The notes beneath the pieces were generated by a model that saw only the letters and a list, made by a program, of their open reading frames with translations, was not told where the DNA came from and did not search any database. A DNA stretch of 64,000 nucleotides from Paenarthrobacter aurescens (GTDB taxonomy: Bacteria; Actinomycetota; Actinomycetes; Actinomycetales; Micrococcaceae), in NCBI RefSeq assembly GCF_025421775.1, contig NZ_JAOEFX010000008.1, positions 124,001 through 188,000 of the forward strand, given 5' to 3'. Positions 1-9,305 of the stretch are shown here, piece by piece. A program made the translations under genes and the position numbers. Every line of letters starts with the position of its first letter. The first letter of the stretch is position 1.

Positions 1-848
1 CAGCTCCCGTGTCCAGAGGTGAGTCTTTCCGTGGCCTTTCGGATGGCAGTGTGCGAACAAAACCGCGCCGTGTCATCGATGGCATCATGGAGGCTCTGTA
101 AGAGGGGTTCGGCTTTGTGGGCAAGGGAGTCCAACGCTGAGTGCGCTTGTTTGAACTTCTCGGTTCGCCAGGCATAGGCGCCCCGGACGCGCGCTGATGA
201 GACAACCGCGAAGAGCAGCAGGGCCACTGGTACCCACGCTATGAAAGTCGCTTGAGCAAGAAGATCCAGAATCGCGCGAGACACGTCAACCCCTGGCGCC
301 CAAAAAGTCGTCGGCGGCCTCACGGTTGCCCATGTCACGGTTGCCAGGAAGAGGAGGCCAGGGGGCCTCGAGGCCATCCGGGCGAGATGCATGGCAGCGA
401 CGACCGCGGCGTTTGGTAGGCGAAGTATCAGACGGATCAACCATAGTCCGGGAGCCGTAGGCCATTTGGCGCGCAACTGATCCATCTGTTCGGTGTCACC
501 TCGCGGGCCTGTACCCACGGCTCCAAAGATTGACGCGATGTAGCTGATGGCACCGTGCAGCCGGTAAGACCCGCGCACGGTAGAACGAAGAGTGGAGATG
601 GAACCGGTGCTGCACGCGAGCGGGAGCAGCGAGTATCGGAGTGAAACCAATAGGGTCCTCAATGTCCAATGCGCGGTGGAGGCCACAGCGACCCAGGCTA
701 AGGCAGTTGCCAGGAATGCCGTCAGGAACCTCTCTTCGACGTTCTGCGCGTTCAACAAAGAGCACGCGCTGACCGCCGGCCAAGCCAGCAGATCAAGCAC
801 ATTGCCTGCCAGCGTTCCCAGTATTCCCAGCACGAAGGCTATATCCAT
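1..848 (-). CDS. Hypothetical multi-pass membrane protein, 3' end outside window
   Basis: An open frame starts at ATG 848-846 and runs off the window edge with no stop (282 codons visible). A strong ribosome binding site (GAGGGGG) lies about 8 nt upstream of the ATG. The visible protein has hydrophobic stretches at about residues 3-23, 42-58, 97-112, 135-153, 164-178 and 197-217, followed by a charged, soluble stretch from about residue 218. The design is an integral membrane protein with a cytoplasmic or periplasmic C-terminal domain. I do not recognise a family and give no function. Coding is supported by the unbroken frame and the hydrophobic periodicity. Confidence 0.7.
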   Translation of the reverse strand, partial: MDIAFVLGILGTLAGNVLDLLAWPAVSACSLLNAQNVEERFLTAFLATALAWVAVASTAHWTLRTLLVSLRYSLLPLACSTGSISTLRSTVRGSYRLHGAISYIASIFGAVGTGPRGDTEQMDQLRAKWPTAPGLWLIRLILRLPNAAVVAAMHLARMASRPPGLLFLATVTWATVRPPTTFWAPGVDVSRAILDLLAQATFIAWVPVALLLFAVVSSARVRGAYAWRTEKFKQAHSALDSLAHKAEPLLQSLHDAIDDTARFCSHTAIRKATERLTSGHGS

Positions 849-937
849 CGCAAATTCCCCCTCTTCTCCTCGATGAGTGTCTGAGTCTGTCAGCACCCCC
901 GGACAATGAAGGATTGGCGGATGATTCGTCCGGCAAC

Positions 938-1432
938 TTAGTCCAGTGGCAGCAGGACGGAGGGCCTCATATCCTCCACGAAGCCCAGGGGATTGACGTA
1001 GTCCCCGCCGCGGCGGACGCCCCAATGCAAGCAGGTGGTGCTGCCGCAGTGGCCCGTCTCCAAAGAGCCGATGGGTTGCCCCCTGGTGACAACATCTCCG
1101 GGCTTCAGTTCGCTGGACACGGGTTCGAAGCTGCTCTTGAGGCCATCGCCTTGATCGATGGTGATCACTGGGCGGTCGACGACGACGCCGGCAAAGGTCA
1201 CCACGCCGTCCGACGGTGCGGTGACCGGGCCGCCGTCGGGCGCTGGTCCCAGATCCACGCCGCGATGCCCGCTTAGCCACGGCTTGTCCGGCGGGTCGAA
1301 CGTCCGCAGGACGGAGGGCTTGGGGGAGAGGGGCCAGCTCCACCGCGGGTCCGCCCGCGACGGGGCGCCGGCCGTGCCCGCAAGAACGGCGGCAACAACA
1401 ACAGTGGCAATCGGGATCTTCAAAAGGGCCAT
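938..1432 (-). CDS. Secreted M23/LytM-like peptidase-fold protein with degenerate catalytic motif
   Basis: Starting at ATG 1432 gives 164 aa with a signal peptide (residues 1-27, hydrophobic core VVVAAVLAGTAGA) and a GGAAGG ribosome binding site 8 nt upstream. The frame is open further upstream to 1537, but that extension lacks export features. The mature part is an M23 (lysostaphin/LytM) fold. The first zinc motif HRGVD is present (His56, Asp60), and the last zinc ligand His136 is present in CLHWGVR. The usual HxH is CxH, and the usual YxHL-type histidine is replaced (FEPVS). The protein probably binds or processes cell-wall peptidoglycan outside the cell, but cleavage activity is uncertain. 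Degenerate M23 proteins of this type are common in actinobacteria. Confidence 0.8.
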   Translation of the reverse strand: MALLKIPIATVVVAAVLAGTAGAPSRADPRWSWPLSPKPSVLRTFDPPDKPWLSGHRGVDLGPAPDGGPVTAPSDGVVTFAGVVVDRPVITIDQGDGLKSSFEPVSSELKPGDVVTRGQPIGSLETGHCGSTTCLHWGVRRGGDYVNPLGFVEDMRPSVLLPLD

Positions 1433-1840
1433 GGAAACAGCCTTCCCGGAAGGCCGGGTCGGAGCGATCCCCGGGCTTCCGTATGTGGACAACCGCTTGT
1501 CATGCGCGGTCAAACTGGTGGGGCCGCTGTAGTACACTTGGTGGAGCAGTTTGCTGTGCCCTCAAGCTTGTTCAGGAGCATGTCTCATTCAGATATGCGG
1601 GGGTCCCAGGCTGACTACGCGTATCCAGCCCTCCACCAGCGAAGCCTCTTGGCTTTAGGCTGCGGAGGATTGTGCCTCTTGCGGTCCGGCTGAGCCCATG
1701 GCTCCACGCCGGATGAGAAGCGCAATGGATGCCAGGAGCCGCGCCCGTCCGGGCAAAGGCTAAACAACCGTCAACTATTGGCAGGGTAAGAGCAGCCCCA
1801 TGGGCTCTCTCATGAATGACCTGCCGGAAGGAGCGTCGGC
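1433..1840 (+). promoter_or_regulatory. Intergenic region with putative rpsB promoter and leader
   Basis: This 408-base stretch separates the divergent M23 gene and rpsB. I see no convincing gene in it. A TAGTAC -10-like box at 1530-1535 follows a weak -35-like GGTCAA at 1508-1513 with 16 nt spacing. If used, it would give a leader of about 300 nt before rpsB. Near the gene, AGCCC-CAT-GGGCT at about 1795-1807 can form a short hairpin. S2 leaders are autoregulatory in other bacteria, but I cannot match this one to a known structure. Confidence 0.3.
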
Positions 1841-2695
1841 ATGCCCGTCGTAACTATGCGCCAGCTGCTTGACAGCGGCGTCCACTTTGGACACCAGACC
1901 CGTCGTTGGAACCCGAAGATGAAGCGCTTCATCTTCACGGAACGCAACGGCATCTACATCATTGACCTCCAGCAGTCGCTGTCCTACATCGACCGCGCCT
2001 ACGAGTTCGTCAAGGCTACTGTCGCCCACGGCGGCACCGTCCTGTTCGTCGGCACCAAGAAGCAGGCTCAGGAAGCAATTGCCGAACAGGCTACCCGCGT
2101 TGGCCAGCCGTACGTCAACCAGCGTTGGTTGGGCGGTATGCTCACCAACTTCCAGACCGTCGCCAAGCGTATCCAGCGCATGAAGGAACTCGAAGAGATC
2201 AACTTCGACGACGTCGCAGGCTCCGCTTACACCAAGAAGGAGCTCCTGCTCCTCAAGCGCGAACTCACCAAGCTTGAGTCCAACCTCGGTGGTATCCGCA
2301 ACCTGACCAAGGCTCCCTCGGTTCTCTGGGTTGTTGACACCAAGAAGGAACACCTTGCTGTTGACGAAGCCAAGAAGCTGAACATCCCGGTTGTTGCCAT
2401 CCTGGACACCAACTGCGACCCCGACGAAGTTGACTTCCCGATCCCGGGCAACGACGACGCCATCCGCTCCGTCAACCTGCTCACCCGCGTTGTTGCCGAC
2501 GCCGTAGCTGAGGGCCTCATCGCCCGCAACCAGCGCGCAACCGGCACCACCGAAGCTCCGGAAGAGCCGCTGGCCGAGTGGGAGCGCGAGCTCCTCGAAG
2601 GCAGCAAGGCCGAAGAAGCAGCGGCAACCGAGGCTCCGGCAGCTGAGGCTCCCGAGGCAACTGAAGCTGCAGCCGGCGAAGCTGAAGCCAAGTAA
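1841..2695 (+). CDS. rpsB: 30S ribosomal protein S2
   Basis: S2 binds the 30S platform and is needed for S1 docking and initiation. The 284 aa protein opens with the family start MPVVTMRQLLDSGVHFGHQ, followed by the conserved WNPKMKRFIF region and the RWLGGMLTNFQT motif near residue 100. The last ~50 residues are an Ala/Glu-rich tail typical of actinobacterial S2 and absent from E. coli S2. The ribosome binding site GGAAGGAG sits just upstream of ATG 1841. It is followed by tsf, as in nearly all bacteria. Confidence 0.98.
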   Translation: MPVVTMRQLLDSGVHFGHQTRRWNPKMKRFIFTERNGIYIIDLQQSLSYIDRAYEFVKATVAHGGTVLFVGTKKQAQEAIAEQATRVGQPYVNQRWLGGMLTNFQTVAKRIQRMKELEEINFDDVAGSAYTKKELLLLKRELTKLESNLGGIRNLTKAPSVLWVVDTKKEHLAVDEAKKLNIPVVAILDTNCDPDEVDFPIPGNDDAIRSVNLLTRVVADAVAEGLIARNQRATGTTEAPEEPLAEWERELLEGSKAEEAAATEAPAAEAPEATEAAAGEAEAK

Positions 2696-2735
2696 ATCTG
2701 GACCTTCCTTGATGCCGGAAACGGCGTCGGGGGCA

Positions 2736-2780
2736 ACTGACAGGATGGCGGCTCACACGGTGGGCTGCCGTCCTGTCAGT
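2736..2780 (+). terminator. 17-bp hairpin between rpsB and tsf (attenuator or processing site)
   Basis: The arms at 2736-2752 and 2764-2780 (outer part ACTGACAGGA / TCCTGTCAGT) pair over 17 positions with two G-U pairs and an 11-nt loop. No run of T follows, so it is not a classic intrinsic terminator. It may reduce read-through into tsf or serve as an RNA processing or stability element. E. coli also has partial termination between rpsB and tsf. Confidence 0.6.
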
Positions 2781-2816
2781 CCGTAAACACACAAATTTCT
2801 AGACAGAGGGGTTCAC

Positions 2817-3653
<837 letters not shown>

Positions 3654-3659
3654 TAATTC

Positions 3660-3700
3660 ATGAAAAGGGGTGGTCACTTCGGTGGCCGCCCCTTTTTCAT
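3660..3700 (+). terminator. Rho-independent terminator after tsf
   Basis: TGAAAAGGGG plus seven more paired bases, a TTCG tetraloop, and a matching 3' arm running into CCCCTTTTT form a near-perfect hairpin. The A-rich 5' base and the T-run make it a classic intrinsic terminator that ends the rpsB-tsf unit. Confidence 0.9.
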
Positions 3701-3774
3701 GCACCCGTCCGGGGCAGTACCTGCGCGGACCCACAGCACGATAATCTAGCCAGAGTCCACCAACGGGAGGCACC

Positions 3775-4512
3775 ATGGAAACCGTCAACACTGCAATCCA
3801 GCCCGAGAAGACCCGCCGACGTGTACTTCTGAAACTTTCCGGTGAGGTCATCGGCGGAGGCAAGCTCGGCGTCGATCCTGAAACCGTCCGGGCCATTGCC
3901 AAGCAGATCGCGGCGGCAGTCTCCGACGTCGAGGTAGCCATCGTTGTCGGTGGCGGTAACTTCTTCCGCGGCGCCGAGTTGTCCCAGAGCGGCATGGACC
4001 GCTCCCGCGCTGACTACATGGGCATGCTGGGGACAGTGATGAACTGCCTCGCCCTGCAGGACTTCCTGGAGCAGGCCGGTGTTGAAACCCGCGTCCAGAG
4101 CGCCATCACCATGGGCCAGGTTGCCGAGGCCTACATTCCCCGCCGCGCCATCCGCCATATGGAAAAGGGGCGCGTGGTCATCTTCGGTGCAGGCGCAGGC
4201 CTGCCGTACTTCTCCACAGATACCGTTGCCGCGCAGCGTGCCCTCGAAGTGCACGCGGACGTGGTCCTCATGGCCAAGAGTGGGGTGGACGGCGTCTACA
4301 CCGCCGACCCCAAGAAGGATCCGGCCGCCGAGAAGCTCGATGTCCTCAGCTACGACGACGCCCTGCGCCGTGACATCAGGGTCATGGACCAGACTGCTAT
4401 GACCATGTGCAAGGACAACAACCTTTCCATGGTGGTCTTCGGCATGGAAGGCGAGGGCAACGTTACCCGCGCCATCCTCGGCGAAACGCTGGGAACCCTG
4501 GTTACTCCCTAG
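3775..4512 (+). CDS. pyrH: UMP kinase
   Basis: PyrH phosphorylates UMP to UDP with ATP, an essential step of pyrimidine nucleotide synthesis, as a cytoplasmic hexamer of the amino-acid kinase fold. The 245 aa protein shows the N-terminal KLSGE phosphate-binding motif, the GGGNFFRG loop and the later GAGAGLPYFSTDT segment, all typical of bacterial UMP kinases. ATG 3775 has a GGGAGG ribosome binding site. The gene lies after the tsf terminator, so it probably has its own promoter; a weak GATAAT box lies at about 3740. Confidence 0.97.
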   Translation: METVNTAIQPEKTRRRVLLKLSGEVIGGGKLGVDPETVRAIAKQIAAAVSDVEVAIVVGGGNFFRGAELSQSGMDRSRADYMGMLGTVMNCLALQDFLEQAGVETRVQSAITMGQVAEAYIPRRAIRHMEKGRVVIFGAGAGLPYFSTDTVAAQRALEVHADVVLMAKSGVDGVYTADPKKDPAAEKLDVLSYDDALRRDIRVMDQTAMTMCKDNNLSMVVFGMEGEGNVTRAILGETLGTLVTP

Positions 4513-4613
4513 CAAGGGCTAGGATATTTCTAGGACCGTCCGCCCTTGTGGCGGATCTTTACTGTGCATTGCCGCCTGTAGTTAGGCAGCAACTATTTTC
4601 TGAGGAGAAACCC

Positions 4614-5171
4614 GTGATCGAAGAGACCTTACTCGAAGCCGGCGAGAAGATGGACAAGGCGGTTGAGGTAGCCAAGGACGATTTCGCCACGATCCGTACG
4701 GGCCGGGCAAACCCCGGTCTCTACAACAAGGTGATCGTCGAGTACTACGGCACCCCCACACCCCTCCAGCAGCTGGCCTCCTTTGGTGTTCCTGATGCCC
4801 GCACTATCCTCATCACGCCGTACGACAAGACCGCACTGCGTGACATCGAGAAGGCCCTGAGTGACTCGGAAGTCGGCGCCAACCCCTCCAACGACGGCAA
4901 CGTCATCCGCGTGACCATCCCGGAGCTCACCAAAGAGCGTCGCAAGGAATACGTGAAGATCGTCAAGGGCAAAGGTGAAGACGCCAAGGTCTCCATCCGC
5001 AGCATCCGCCGCAAGGCCAAGGACACGCTGGACAAGCTCGTCAAGGACGGCGAAGCCGGCGAGGACGAAGGCGCACGCGCTGAGAAGGAACTTGACGCCC
5101 TCACCAAGCAGCATGTCGACAGCATCGACGAACTGCTCAAGCGCAAGGAAGCCGAGCTGCTCGAGGTCTGA
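4614..5171 (+). CDS. frr: Ribosome recycling factor
   Basis: RRF splits post-termination ribosomes together with EF-G. The GTG at 4614 gives exactly 185 aa, the family length, and has a GAGGAGA ribosome binding site; a longer open frame to 4407 lies inside pyrH and is not used. The family landmarks FATIRTGRANPGL, TPLQQLASF, KTALRDIEKAL and the long C-terminal helix (KERRKEYVKIVKGKGEDAKVSIRSIRR region) are all present. Upstream, CAAGGGC (from 4515) and GCCCTTG bracket a small inverted repeat in the pyrH-frr gap. Its stop overlaps the start of cdsA by one base. Confidence 0.97.
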   Translation: MIEETLLEAGEKMDKAVEVAKDDFATIRTGRANPGLYNKVIVEYYGTPTPLQQLASFGVPDARTILITPYDKTALRDIEKALSDSEVGANPSNDGNVIRVTIPELTKERRKEYVKIVKGKGEDAKVSIRSIRRKAKDTLDKLVKDGEAGEDEGARAEKELDALTKQHVDSIDELLKRKEAELLEV

Positions 5172-6106
5172 TGAACCAGGCTGAGCCGGCACCCGCTGAG
5201 CGGGTCCCGACACGCGACACCCCCAAACGCGCCAGGCGTGTTCGGGAGAACCCCACACCCAAGGCCGGCCGTAATCTTCCTGCTGCCATCGGCGTCGGGC
5301 TTTCCATGCTTTTGGCCGTTCTGGGTGGATTGCTTTTCCTCCCGTTGGGATTCGTCCTGCTCACCACCGCCTTCGCGGTGCTGGGTGTCTGGGAAGTCTT
5401 CCGGGCACTTGAAGCCCAGGGCACCAGGATGCCGATCGTTCCTGTGATGATTGGCAGCCTGGTGATGCCGGTTTCTGCCTACTTTGGCGGACTCGAAGGT
5501 TTGTTGTTCACGATGACGGCCAGCTCCGTGGCTGTTCTTCTGTGGCGCTCCATCGAGAGTGCTGCAGGCGCGCCGCGCAGCGTGTTTGCCGGTGTTTTCA
5601 CCCTGGCCTGGATTCCGTTCCTCATCAGTTTCGCGGCCCTGCCGCTCCACGCCACGGGTGGTGCCACCCCCGTCGGCTTCTGGCCGGACGGGATTCCTGA
5701 CGGCGCATGGCAGATCGCTTCGATGTTGCTGTTGGTTGTCTCGAATGACACGTTCGGCTACATCGTTGGGGCTTCCTTCGGGAAGCACCCCATGGCCCCC
5801 AAGATCAGTCCCAAGAAGTCCTGGGAGGGCTTCGCGGGATCCGTCGGTGGGGCCATGGTAATTGGTGTCCTCGCCTGTATCTTCCTGCTGGACAAACCGT
5901 GGTGGGTGGGGCTGGTGCTGGCCGTTGGCATGGTGGCGGCATCAACAGCCGGGGACCTCGCCGAGTCCATGGTCAAACGCGAACTTGGCGTCAAGGACAT
6001 GAGCAGCATCCTGCCCGGTCATGGCGGCGTGATGGATCGATTGGACTCCATCGTGTTCGCGGCCCCTGTAGCCTATGTTTTGTTCGCGCTGCTAAGCGGC
6101 GTCTGA
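5171..6106 (+). CDS. cdsA: Phosphatidate cytidylyltransferase (CDP-diglyceride synthase)
   Basis: CdsA makes CDP-diacylglycerol from phosphatidic acid and CTP at the cytoplasmic membrane, the branch point for bacterial phospholipids. The 311 aa protein has a basic soluble N-terminus of about 38 residues, roughly eight membrane segments, and the complete C-terminal CDS signature (SMVKRELGVKD ... LPGHGGVMDRLDS). The ATG overlaps the frr stop (TGATG), so translation is probably coupled. Position after frr is standard in actinobacteria. Confidence 0.96.
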   Translation: MNQAEPAPAERVPTRDTPKRARRVRENPTPKAGRNLPAAIGVGLSMLLAVLGGLLFLPLGFVLLTTAFAVLGVWEVFRALEAQGTRMPIVPVMIGSLVMPVSAYFGGLEGLLFTMTASSVAVLLWRSIESAAGAPRSVFAGVFTLAWIPFLISFAALPLHATGGATPVGFWPDGIPDGAWQIASMLLLVVSNDTFGYIVGASFGKHPMAPKISPKKSWEGFAGSVGGAMVIGVLACIFLLDKPWWVGLVLAVGMVAASTAGDLAESMVKRELGVKDMSSILPGHGGVMDRLDSIVFAAPVAYVLFALLSGV

Positions 6107-6128
6107 CAAACCCAATGAAGGAAAATTA

Positions 6129-6713
6129 GTGTCAGTGGATATTCGACGCCAGATTCCCGCAACGTTCGACCGCGTGGAGCGTAGCAAATACGGCTACAAC
6201 GCCAAGCAAGTGGACGAGTTCCTCCAGCGCGCCAGGACATCGTTTGAAAACCCGGTCGGCACGGCCGACCAGGTGGCCAGCGTTGACGTCCGGGACGTGG
6301 CCTTTGACCCCGTCAAGGGCGGCTATGACGCCCACAGCGTTGACGCCGCCCTGGACCGGCTGGAGGATGCCTTTGCCCGCCGTGAGCGGGACGACCTCAT
6401 CAGCCAGCAGGGTGAAGAAGCCTGGTTGCGCCAGATCGGCAAGCTCTCCGGCATCCTGCGTGGACGGCTTCACCGCCCAGACGGGGAACGGTTCCGTCGT
6501 CCGTCCAGGAAGAGGGCACGCAGCTACAACATCCAGGACGTTGACGCCCTGTGTGCTGAGCTGGTCGGGTACCTTGAACACGATCAGGTCCTCAGCGTGG
6601 ACACCGTTCGCCGCGCTGTTTTCCGTGCAGCAAAGGGCGACGAAGGTTACGAAGAAGCTCAGGTGGATGCGTTCCTCGCGCGAGTCGTAGAGCTTATGGC
6701 GGCCATCGACTAG
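6129..6713 (+). CDS. DivIVA-like protein with four tandem DivIVA-type motifs
   Basis: The 194 aa protein starts at GTG 6129 behind AAGGAAA. It contains four copies of a DivIVA/Wag31-type motif (F...GY....VD..L.R) at about residues 13-36, 59-82, 122-149 and 165-190; the third copy is the most degraded. Wag31 has one such N-terminal lipid-binding motif plus a long coiled coil. Here there is no long coiled coil, so the protein may be a membrane-curvature adaptor or an interactor of polar growth proteins, which is an inference. It lies 22 bp after cdsA and likely in the same operon. Confidence 0.8.
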   Translation: MSVDIRRQIPATFDRVERSKYGYNAKQVDEFLQRARTSFENPVGTADQVASVDVRDVAFDPVKGGYDAHSVDAALDRLEDAFARRERDDLISQQGEEAWLRQIGKLSGILRGRLHRPDGERFRRPSRKRARSYNIQDVDALCAELVGYLEHDQVLSVDTVRRAVFRAAKGDEGYEEAQVDAFLARVVELMAAID

Positions 6714-6729
6714 TTCCGTCCAACGCTCG

Positions 6730-7434
6730 TCAGGCGCTGGGGGAGATGGCCGTGTTGTTCCTCCACACGTCCAAGTAGCGTCGGTGACCGCGCGCCAGCG
6801 AGGTACCGAAGAACGCCAAGGCGGCCAGAACCGCCACAGGAACTGCTGCCACTGTGGGAAGCCCGGCTGCCAGCATTGCTGACCCCAGCAGCAAGGCGAT
6901 CAGGGCTGCGTTAACGAACCCCATGAAGACCATGCTGCTGCCTGCCACCTGGCTGAAGTCTTTCCGCCCGCCAAGGAAGTAGTACGTCCGCTTGGCACCT
7001 TCCTCATCGTCGTGAAAGCCGGCCATGAGGTACGGCCTGATGCCGGGGTCCAGGTCTAGGTAGGCCGCACGCAGGCGGTTCATGGCAAGGACGTACATCA
7101 GGTCTTCCATGCCCACGCTCATGACGCGGACATGGGTGAGCAGGCCAACCACCAGATCGATACTCAGGACAGTCAGGGCGAAGGCCCTGAACGCATCCGA
7201 AAACTGGGTGGCGTTACCCACCAGCGCCACGCTCAGCAGGCTGGCCGACGTGAACGTCAGGAACATGCTGATGCGGGTGAGGACTTCGCCTTGTGTGGTG
7301 CTGCGCGAGGCGAGCAGGCTCCAGTGTTCTGTGGCCAACAATTGCGCTCGGACGCTTGGCGATAACTCCTGCGTGCTTACCGGCGGTTCTGGTCCGGCGG
7401 CACCCGGTTCCTCGGACATGGCGTCATTGTCCAC
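6730..7434 (-). CDS. Hypothetical four-segment membrane protein
   Basis: A 234 aa protein from GTG 7434; an ATG at 7419 is an alternative start. It has a Pro/Glu-rich soluble N-terminus, two hydrophobic segments at about residues 55-75 and 82-103, a soluble loop (about 104-160) and two more hydrophobic segments at about 163-210, ending in a basic tail. Segment pairs around a cytoplasmic loop suggest a small integral membrane protein. I recognise no catalytic motif and assign no function. It converges on the DivIVA-like gene with only 16 bp between, and lies 45 bp downstream of the symporter gene on the same strand. Confidence 0.75.
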   Translation of the reverse strand: MDNDAMSEEPGAAGPEPPVSTQELSPSVRAQLLATEHWSLLASRSTTQGEVLTRISMFLTFTSASLLSVALVGNATQFSDAFRAFALTVLSIDLVVGLLTHVRVMSVGMEDLMYVLAMNRLRAAYLDLDPGIRPYLMAGFHDDEEGAKRTYYFLGGRKDFSQVAGSSMVFMGFVNAALIALLLGSAMLAAGLPTVAAVPVAVLAALAFFGTSLARGHRRYLDVWRNNTAISPSA

Positions 7435-7479
7435 CCTCGCTGTTGTGCGGACAACAGGGTGTGGGTGCCTTTGCGGCTG

Positions 7480-8946
7480 TTACCGTTCGGTCGCCACGGG
7501 CCGCTCCGGTACGTGCAGGCGGGACATCACGCGGTTCACGGAAGCCGGCACGCGGTTCTTGGTCAACACCGAGACCACCACTGTCACGGCGAACGCTGCC
7601 GGTACGCTCCACGCAGCGGGCTGCGCAAGCCACGCGGGTGCGTTGCCCGTCCCCATGAGGGTGCCCGCCACCATGGCGCCACCGCACAGCAGCGCACCGG
7701 TCAGCATGCCGGCAATCGCCCCGGCATCGGTCAAACCACGCCACCAAATGCCCAAGAGCAGTACCGGGCAGATGGTGGACGCCGTGAAGGCGAAAACCAG
7801 TCCAACACTTCCGGCCAGGGCCAAGGTGTCGGTCATGAAGGCAAAACCCAAAGGTACGACGGCGGCAATCACCGCTGCGAGGCGGAAGCCCCTGACGCTT
7901 CCGCCGAAGAGGTCCTGGCTGATGACGCCGGACAGCGAAACCACCAGGCCGGACGTGGTGGACAGGAACGCGGCGAAGGCCCCGGCAACCACCAAGGCAG
8001 ACAACAGATCACCGGCCGTGCCGCCCACGAGCTTGCCCGGCAGCAAAAGCACCAGGGCATCGGCTTGGCCGGACTGGGCCAGCTCCGGCGCGAACATCCT
8101 GCCCAAAGCGCCGGAGATGGTGGGGAACAGGTAGAAGACCGAGAGCAGCCCCAGCACAATCAACGTGGTCCGGCGCGCGGATTGCCCGTCCGGGTTGGTG
8201 TAGAACCTCACCAGCACATGCGGGAGGCCCAAGGTTCCGAACAGCAAAGCCACCAACAGGGATATGTGGTTATAGGCCCCCGCGGAAGCCTGGCCCGTGG
8301 GGTTGATGGGCAGAGGCGCGGACGGTTCCACACCGTTGCCGGCCAGCACCATGGCAACGAAGACCACAGGCACTGCCAAGGCGGTCAGTTTCAGCCAGTA
8401 CTGGAACGCCTGGACAAAGGTTATTGAACGCATGCCACCTGCCACTACCGTGAGGCACACAACCACCACCACCGCCGTCGAACCTACCCACGACGGCAGG
8501 CCTGTGGTGATCCGGATGGTGAGGGCGGCCCCATGGAGTTGCGGCACGATGTACAACCAGCCCACGGCAACCACAACCAGGCTTGTCACCCGGCGGACCA
8601 GTTTGGAATCCAACCGGGCTTCGGTGAAATCGGGGATGGTGTAGGCGCCTGAGCGCCGGAGGGGAGCAGCCACGAAGAGCAGGAGCATCAGGTAGCCGGC
8701 CGTGTAGCCCACGGGGAACCACAGCGCATCCGTTCCTGATAGGAGAATCAGGCCGGCAACTCCCAGGAAGCTGGCGGCGGACAAGTACTCGCCACCGATC
8801 GCCGAGGCGTTCCACCACGGCGGAACCGTGCGCGAGGCTACGTAGAAGTCGCCCGTTGTCCGGGAGATGCGCAGACCGTAGAAGCCTATGACCGCCGTCG
8901 CGAGGGTGACGGCAAGAAACGCGAACAGGCCGACGGCAGGGTTCAC
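7480..8946 (-). CDS. Sodium:solute symporter family monocarboxylate transporter
   Basis: A 488 aa member of the SSS family with about 13 membrane segments. The N-terminal DFYVASRTVPPWWNASAIGG and GEYLSAASFLG segments match the ActP/MctC branch that carries acetate, pyruvate or related monocarboxylates with Na+ or H+. GTG 8946 overlaps the stop of the small membrane protein by 4 nt (GTGA), so the two are translationally coupled. It is the last gene of the operon histidine kinase - response regulator - small protein - symporter. The substrate is not readable from sequence. Confidence 0.9.
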   Translation of the reverse strand: MNPAVGLFAFLAVTLATAVIGFYGLRISRTTGDFYVASRTVPPWWNASAIGGEYLSAASFLGVAGLILLSGTDALWFPVGYTAGYLMLLLFVAAPLRRSGAYTIPDFTEARLDSKLVRRVTSLVVVAVGWLYIVPQLHGAALTIRITTGLPSWVGSTAVVVVVCLTVVAGGMRSITFVQAFQYWLKLTALAVPVVFVAMVLAGNGVEPSAPLPINPTGQASAGAYNHISLLVALLFGTLGLPHVLVRFYTNPDGQSARRTTLIVLGLLSVFYLFPTISGALGRMFAPELAQSGQADALVLLLPGKLVGGTAGDLLSALVVAGAFAAFLSTTSGLVVSLSGVISQDLFGGSVRGFRLAAVIAAVVPLGFAFMTDTLALAGSVGLVFAFTASTICPVLLLGIWWRGLTDAGAIAGMLTGALLCGGAMVAGTLMGTGNAPAWLAQPAAWSVPAAFAVTVVVSVLTKNRVPASVNRVMSRLHVPERPVATER

Positions 8947-9305
8947 TTGTCCTCCACAAGGTCCCGGTATCGGGCCTCATTGCGGGCGGCCGCGCGGTTG
9001 TAGAGCCAGGCGCTCAAGCCAATCACTGGGTAAATGCCGACGCCCAGCACCAGCCAGTCAAGCGGAATGCCCAGGATCCGGGTCTCGGCCACGCCTGGCC
9101 CATACACAAGGAACAGCGCGAACACAGCGAGAATGACCAGGAATCCGCAGGCCACCACCAGTGCCAGGCGCAACTGTGAGCGGATCAGGGAACGGATGAA
9201 GATCTTGCCGGCATCGGAGTCCTCGGCCGCCTCGCGGGGGTACGGCAACTGTCCCGGAGCCGCCGTGGCCGACTGGCGGGGAGCCGTGACACGGACGCGC
9301 GTCAT
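8943..9305 (-). CDS. Small two-segment membrane protein, symporter partner
   Basis: A 120 aa protein with a soluble, charged N-terminus (about 1-40) and two hydrophobic helices (about 45-70 and 80-102), ending in a charged tail. Small two-helix proteins, often of the DUF485 or DUF4212 type, commonly accompany SSS transporters of the ActP/MctC group, for example cg0952 before mctC in Corynebacterium. Placement and topology support the same role here. It overlaps both neighbours by 4 nt (ATGA with the response regulator, GTGA with the symporter), so all three are co-translated. Confidence 0.8.
   Translation of the reverse strand: MTRVRVTAPRQSATAAPGQLPYPREAAEDSDAGKIFIRSLIRSQLRLALVVACGFLVILAVFALFLVYGPGVAETRILGIPLDWLVLGVGIYPVIGLSAWLYNRAAARNEARYRDLVEDK

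Noticed and set aside
496..876. Short ORFs on both strands near the window start
   Set aside because: They overlap the longer minus-strand membrane protein frame (1-848) that is open to the window edge, has a strong ribosome binding site and shows membrane periodicity.
8270..8980. 236-codon frame on the same strand as the symporter gene
   Set aside because: It is a shifted-frame shadow, rich in Arg/Pro/His, of the SSS symporter that has intact family motifs.
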